Source: Verrucomicrobiota bacterium (lineage in GTDB: Bacteria > Verrucomicrobiota > Verrucomicrobiia > Verrucomicrobiales > Verrucomicrobiaceae). From it: 64,000 nt of DNA. This document shows, piece after piece, positions 61,600-64,000 of the stretch. The stretch lies in NCBI GenBank assembly GCA_025360015.1, contig JANYCZ010000041.1:44062-108061 (forward strand). The letters run 5' to 3'. The translations under genes were made by a program, and so were the position numbers. How positions within the stretch are numbered: position 1 is the stretch's first letter; every line of letters begins with the position of its first letter. The notes beneath the pieces are model-generated. The model had not been told where the DNA came from and ran no database searches. It worked only from the letters and a program-made list of their open reading frames with translations.

Positions 61600-62235
61600 C
61601 TAGACCTTCATCTTTTCGAGCTCTTTCCATGCATCAAGCTGCATGACGCCGCCGATGATGTCGTAGAGCACTTTGGCGGGGGCCTGGCTGGCATCGATGT
61701 CGAGGATGCGGTCGCCAGCATAGTGGTCGAGGATGGGTTTGGTTTCGGCCTCGTAGGTGGCAAAACGCTGCTGGATGACGCTTTCGTTGGCATCGTCGAA
61801 CCGATTGTCTTTGAGGGCGCGTTTGCGCAGGCGGCGGGCGAGTTCGGTGCGGTCCGGGCAGGACAGATGGAAGACTTTCAGGACTTCGATGTGGGGTTCC
61901 ATGAAGCGGGCTTGCTCGACGTTGCGGGGGATGCCGTCGAGTACGAGGAAGTCGATTTCTGGCTTAAACTGATGAGAATCAATGCGTTGCTCCAGGTTGG
62001 CGTGCCAGAGTTCTACGGTCACGTCGTCGGGGACTAGCTCTCCGCGGCTGGAGTATTCGACGAATTTCTGGCCGATGGCGGTGCGGGTGTCGAGGGAGCG
62101 GAAGACATCGCCGCAGGCGAGGTGGTGGAAGCGGGGAATGCTGCCCAGTACCTTTCCCTGCGTCCCCTTGCCACTGCCGGGGGCACCTAGGATGAGGAAG
62201 GCTCGGATGCGAGCGGAATGAGGAGCGTGAGACAT
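61600..62235 (-). CDS. adk: Adenylate kinase (nucleoside monophosphate kinase), short-LID type
   Basis: The 211-residue protein has the P-loop GAPGSGKGTQGK at residues 18-29 and LVLDGIPRNVEQAR, which replaces the usual DGFPRT. The LID region (after RRLRKRALKDNRFDD) is short, without the zinc-binding Cys residues of the long form, similar to eukaryotic-type or UMP/CMP kinases. The likely reaction is AMP plus ATP to 2 ADP, but preference for another monophosphate is possible. It sits between fmt and the glycosyltransferase on the minus strand. Confidence 0.85.
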   Translation of the reverse strand: MSHAPHSARIRAFLILGAPGSGKGTQGKVLGSIPRFHHLACGDVFRSLDTRTAIGQKFVEYSSRGELVPDDVTVELWHANLEQRIDSHQFKPEIDFLVLDGIPRNVEQARFMEPHIEVLKVFHLSCPDRTELARRLRKRALKDNRFDDANESVIQQRFATYEAETKPILDHYAGDRILDIDASQAPAKVLYDIIGGVMQLDAWKELEKMKV

Positions 62236-62256
62236 GATTTGGGAGAAGCTAGCACG

Positions 62257-63150
62257 TTACGATTTTGCAACAACTTGCGCGGCTGCCAATTTCACTTCTG
62301 CGACGGACAAAGCGGACAACTCTTGTGTCGGATTCCGCAAAAACTGGACCCAGGGCTGGGGTGGGGCCCAGATGGCGGGATCGGTGGGGCCAAATAAAAG
62401 GAGGGAGGGTACTCCGCATGCGGCGGCGAGGTGGGAGATGCCGCTGTCATGGCCGAAAAAAGCGGTGCAGGTGCTGAGGCGGGCGGCGAGTTCGGGGAGT
62501 GGGAGAGAGTGCCAGAGGGTATGGCCGGTGGGGTGGGTGCCGCGCTCGGCTTCGGCTTCGCCGGTGATGAAGATGACTTCGGAGTTGGGGAAGGAGTTGG
62601 CGACTTGGAGCCAGTGATCGAGGGGCCAGTTCTTTTTTTCGGAGCCGCTGCCGACGTGGATGGCGATGCGTGGGTGGTCGGCGGGGTGGTACTCGAATTG
62701 GGCGCGGTGGAGGTGTTCGGCTTCGAGGAACATGGCGAGTTTTTCGAGGCCTTGGGCGAGTTGCTTGGAGGCGTGGGGGCCTTCGGGCTTTACCAGGGGG
62801 GAGCACTCGATGAGGCTTTTGACGCCGACGCGTTCGAGGCTGGCGCGGAAGTGGCCGTCGGGGTCGTAGAGGAAGGAGACGACGAGATTGAAGCTGCGGA
62901 GGTGCTCGGCGAGGGCTTCGTCGATGGGGGCTGTTTTGGCAAACAGCGGGGCCATGGTGCGGTGCTCGAGGCTGCGGATGGAGTCGGCGAGTCCTGCGGT
63001 GCGGGCGAGCTCGGCGATGGCGGGGTAGCCGAGGACTTCGAGATGGCAGCCGGGGATGGTTTCGCGCAGGAGGCGGATCGCCGGGAGGGTGAGGATGAAG
63101 TCGCCAATGGCGCCGCCACGGATGACGAGGACACGGGGCTGGGGGTGCAT
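62257..63150 (-). CDS. Glycosyltransferase family 9 (heptosyltransferase-like)
   Basis: The 297-residue protein has the GT9 N-terminal motif LVIRGGAIGDFILTLPAIRLL and the C-terminal nucleotide-sugar half with HVGSGSEKKNWPLDHW (about 175-190) and FFGHDSGISHLAAACGVPSLLLFGPT. GT9 enzymes transfer heptose to lipopolysaccharide core; the donor here is likely an ADP- or other NDP-sugar. No other LPS gene is adjacent. ATG 63150 is six bases from the stop of the membrane-protein gene at 63156, so they may be co-transcribed. Confidence 0.88.
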   Translation of the reverse strand: MHPQPRVLVIRGGAIGDFILTLPAIRLLRETIPGCHLEVLGYPAIAELARTAGLADSIRSLEHRTMAPLFAKTAPIDEALAEHLRSFNLVVSFLYDPDGHFRASLERVGVKSLIECSPLVKPEGPHASKQLAQGLEKLAMFLEAEHLHRAQFEYHPADHPRIAIHVGSGSEKKNWPLDHWLQVANSFPNSEVIFITGEAEAERGTHPTGHTLWHSLPLPELAARLSTCTAFFGHDSGISHLAAACGVPSLLLFGPTDPAIWAPPQPWVQFLRNPTQELSALSVAEVKLAAAQVVAKS

Positions 63151-63155
63151 CTTCT

Positions 63156-63746
63156 TCAGTAAAAGAGGATCGCGGCGGCGAGGAGCAGGGCTCCGTAGGC
63201 GATGCCGCTGGAGACGGCGAGTTTCCAGCGCTGCGGTTTGGCGATGGCCCAGTTCACCCAGTCGCGCATGAGGAAGGGCATGCCGATGAAGAACATGCCG
63301 ACGATGATCCAGCCGTAGGCGAGGATGGGAAGGAGCAGGCGGCTGACGGGGGGCTGCAGAAAGGCGGCGGTGAGGACGGGGCCGGCGGCGAGGAGCATGA
63401 GGGAGCCGAGGGCGCGGACGGCGAGGAATTCTTTGACGTAGATGAGGACACCGATGTAGCCGGCGGCGACGATCATCATGAACTTGTCGCGCATGGTGAA
63501 GAACTCGCCCATGTCCATGTTGACGAGGGCGAACTCAGCCCAGAGGAAGTCGATGGTGAGGAGGATGACGCCCCATTTGTAGTCGCGAGGGAAGGCTTTG
63601 AGGAAGGCCTGGGTCTTCGCGGTGTTTTTGAGCATGAAGACATGCGAGAGGATGAGGGCCAGGGCCACGACGATGCCGGTGCCTTTGAGCGGGATGCCGC
63701 CGGTGGGTGCCAGGTGGTAGAGGTAGTCGTAGAGGTCTGGAAACAT
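63156..63746 (-). CDS. Unrecognised multi-pass membrane protein
   Basis: The ATG at 63746 gives 196 residues with about five hydrophobic segments: TGIVVALALILSHVFML, YKWGVILLTIDFLWAEFAL, MIVAAGYIGVLIYV, a LGSLMLLAAGPVLTAAF helix and LLLPILAYGWIIVGMFFIG, followed by a last helix. I do not recognise the family. It is the first gene of the minus-strand run with the glycosyltransferase, adk and fmt. The start is chosen at MFPDLYDYLYH because the upstream frame is low-complexity. Confidence 0.68.
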   Translation of the reverse strand: MFPDLYDYLYHLAPTGGIPLKGTGIVVALALILSHVFMLKNTAKTQAFLKAFPRDYKWGVILLTIDFLWAEFALVNMDMGEFFTMRDKFMMIVAAGYIGVLIYVKEFLAVRALGSLMLLAAGPVLTAAFLQPPVSRLLLPILAYGWIIVGMFFIGMPFLMRDWVNWAIAKPQRWKLAVSSGIAYGALLLAAAILFY

Positions 63747-64000
63747 GCGCGGAGAGCGGGGAAAAAAGGGCGGCATAGGTGGCGCAGGCCCTGGTGGTGC
63801 GCAAATGCGTTGTTCGGATGCGGAGGGGATTGGAGTGGCCGCAAAGGGGCGCAAAGAGGAGGCGGAGAAAAAGGGGGATTTTGAAGGGGCGGGAGGGGTG
63901 GAGTGGAGTTTCTGCGGGGGAATCCGGAATTGGTTGGCCGAAAAAGGGGAAAGAGGTGGAAAGAACGGGGCCGAAATGGAGTCCAGAATTGGGGCCGCAA
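63747..64000. other. Gene-free purine-rich end of the window
   Basis: The last 254 bases have no credible gene. The plus strand is strongly purine-rich (runs of G and A such as GGAGGCGGAGAAAAAGGGGG), and the frames that stay open encode Pro/Arg/Ser-rich low-complexity peptides. It probably contains the promoter of the minus-strand membrane-protein run. Confidence 0.5.

Overview
The window looks like chromosomal DNA of a GC-rich Verrucomicrobiota bacterium, probably Verrucomicrobiales near Prosthecobacter or Verrucomicrobium. This is inferred from gene content: secreted sulfatases, a Tat-exported DUF1501 protein, a Tat-type Gfo/Idh/MocA oxidoreductase, an ECF sigma factor beside a Ser/Thr kinase with RDD domains, a FadL-type porin, DUF4412 and VCBS-propeller proteins. 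I see no rRNA, tRNA, CRISPR, prophage or insertion sequence. Genes are dense, with many ATGA start/stop overlaps.

Region 1 (1-7410) is the edge of an aryl-polyene/xanthomonadin-like pigment locus: a flavin-dependent halogenase cut by the window start, an LpxL-like acyltransferase, a polysaccharide deacetylase, a methyltransferase, an AMP-ligase, a ketosynthase and a cysteine-less chain-length-factor-like partner. No acyl carrier protein is seen, so the cluster probably continues before position 1.

Region 2 (7412-12406) holds a DUF4412 protein, an RbsC-like permease with an extra soluble domain, a rhomboid homologue without its serine, an SLBB-like lipoprotein, a phosphodiester-glycosidase-like protein and an L,D-transpeptidase. 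Region 3 (12357-21828) holds a cyclase-family hydrolase, a Gfo/Idh oxidoreductase, DUF1501, a sulfatase, thioredoxin, transketolase with a clear terminator, and a fosmidomycin-resistance-type MFS pump.

Region 4 (21829-29617, minus strand) is the strongest candidate for a little-described system. It is a nine-gene, largely translationally coupled lipid-modification operon: fatty acid desaturase, FAD amine-oxidase-like protein, DUF1365, cyclopropane-synthase-type methyltransferase, DUF1475, DUF2062, DUF1295, a second cyclopropane-synthase-type methyltransferase and a TPR protein. Its core resembles modules known to make methyl-branched, cyclopropane or furan fatty acids on phospholipids.

Region 5 (29717-47147) has an ECF sigma factor next to a 1006-residue kinase that appears to be kinase-RDD-pseudokinase-RDD, then galT, metK with a terminator and a long leader, a FadL porin coupled to an orphan histidine kinase, a sulfatase, hisG, a 34-residue bS22/COX24-like protein, a TPR protein, an MFS transporter, an NlpC/P60-like lipoprotein and a caspase-TPR protein.

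Region 6 (47165-64000) has a PIN-toxin/antitoxin pair, a YmdB-type phosphodiesterase, a peptidoglycan amidase, an epimerase-shikimate kinase fusion, a nuclease-ATP-dependent DNA ligase fusion divergent from a SWIM/SNF2 helicase, a GlcD-like dehydrogenase, a VCBS propeller, and fmt, adk, a glycosyltransferase and a membrane protein on the minus strand.
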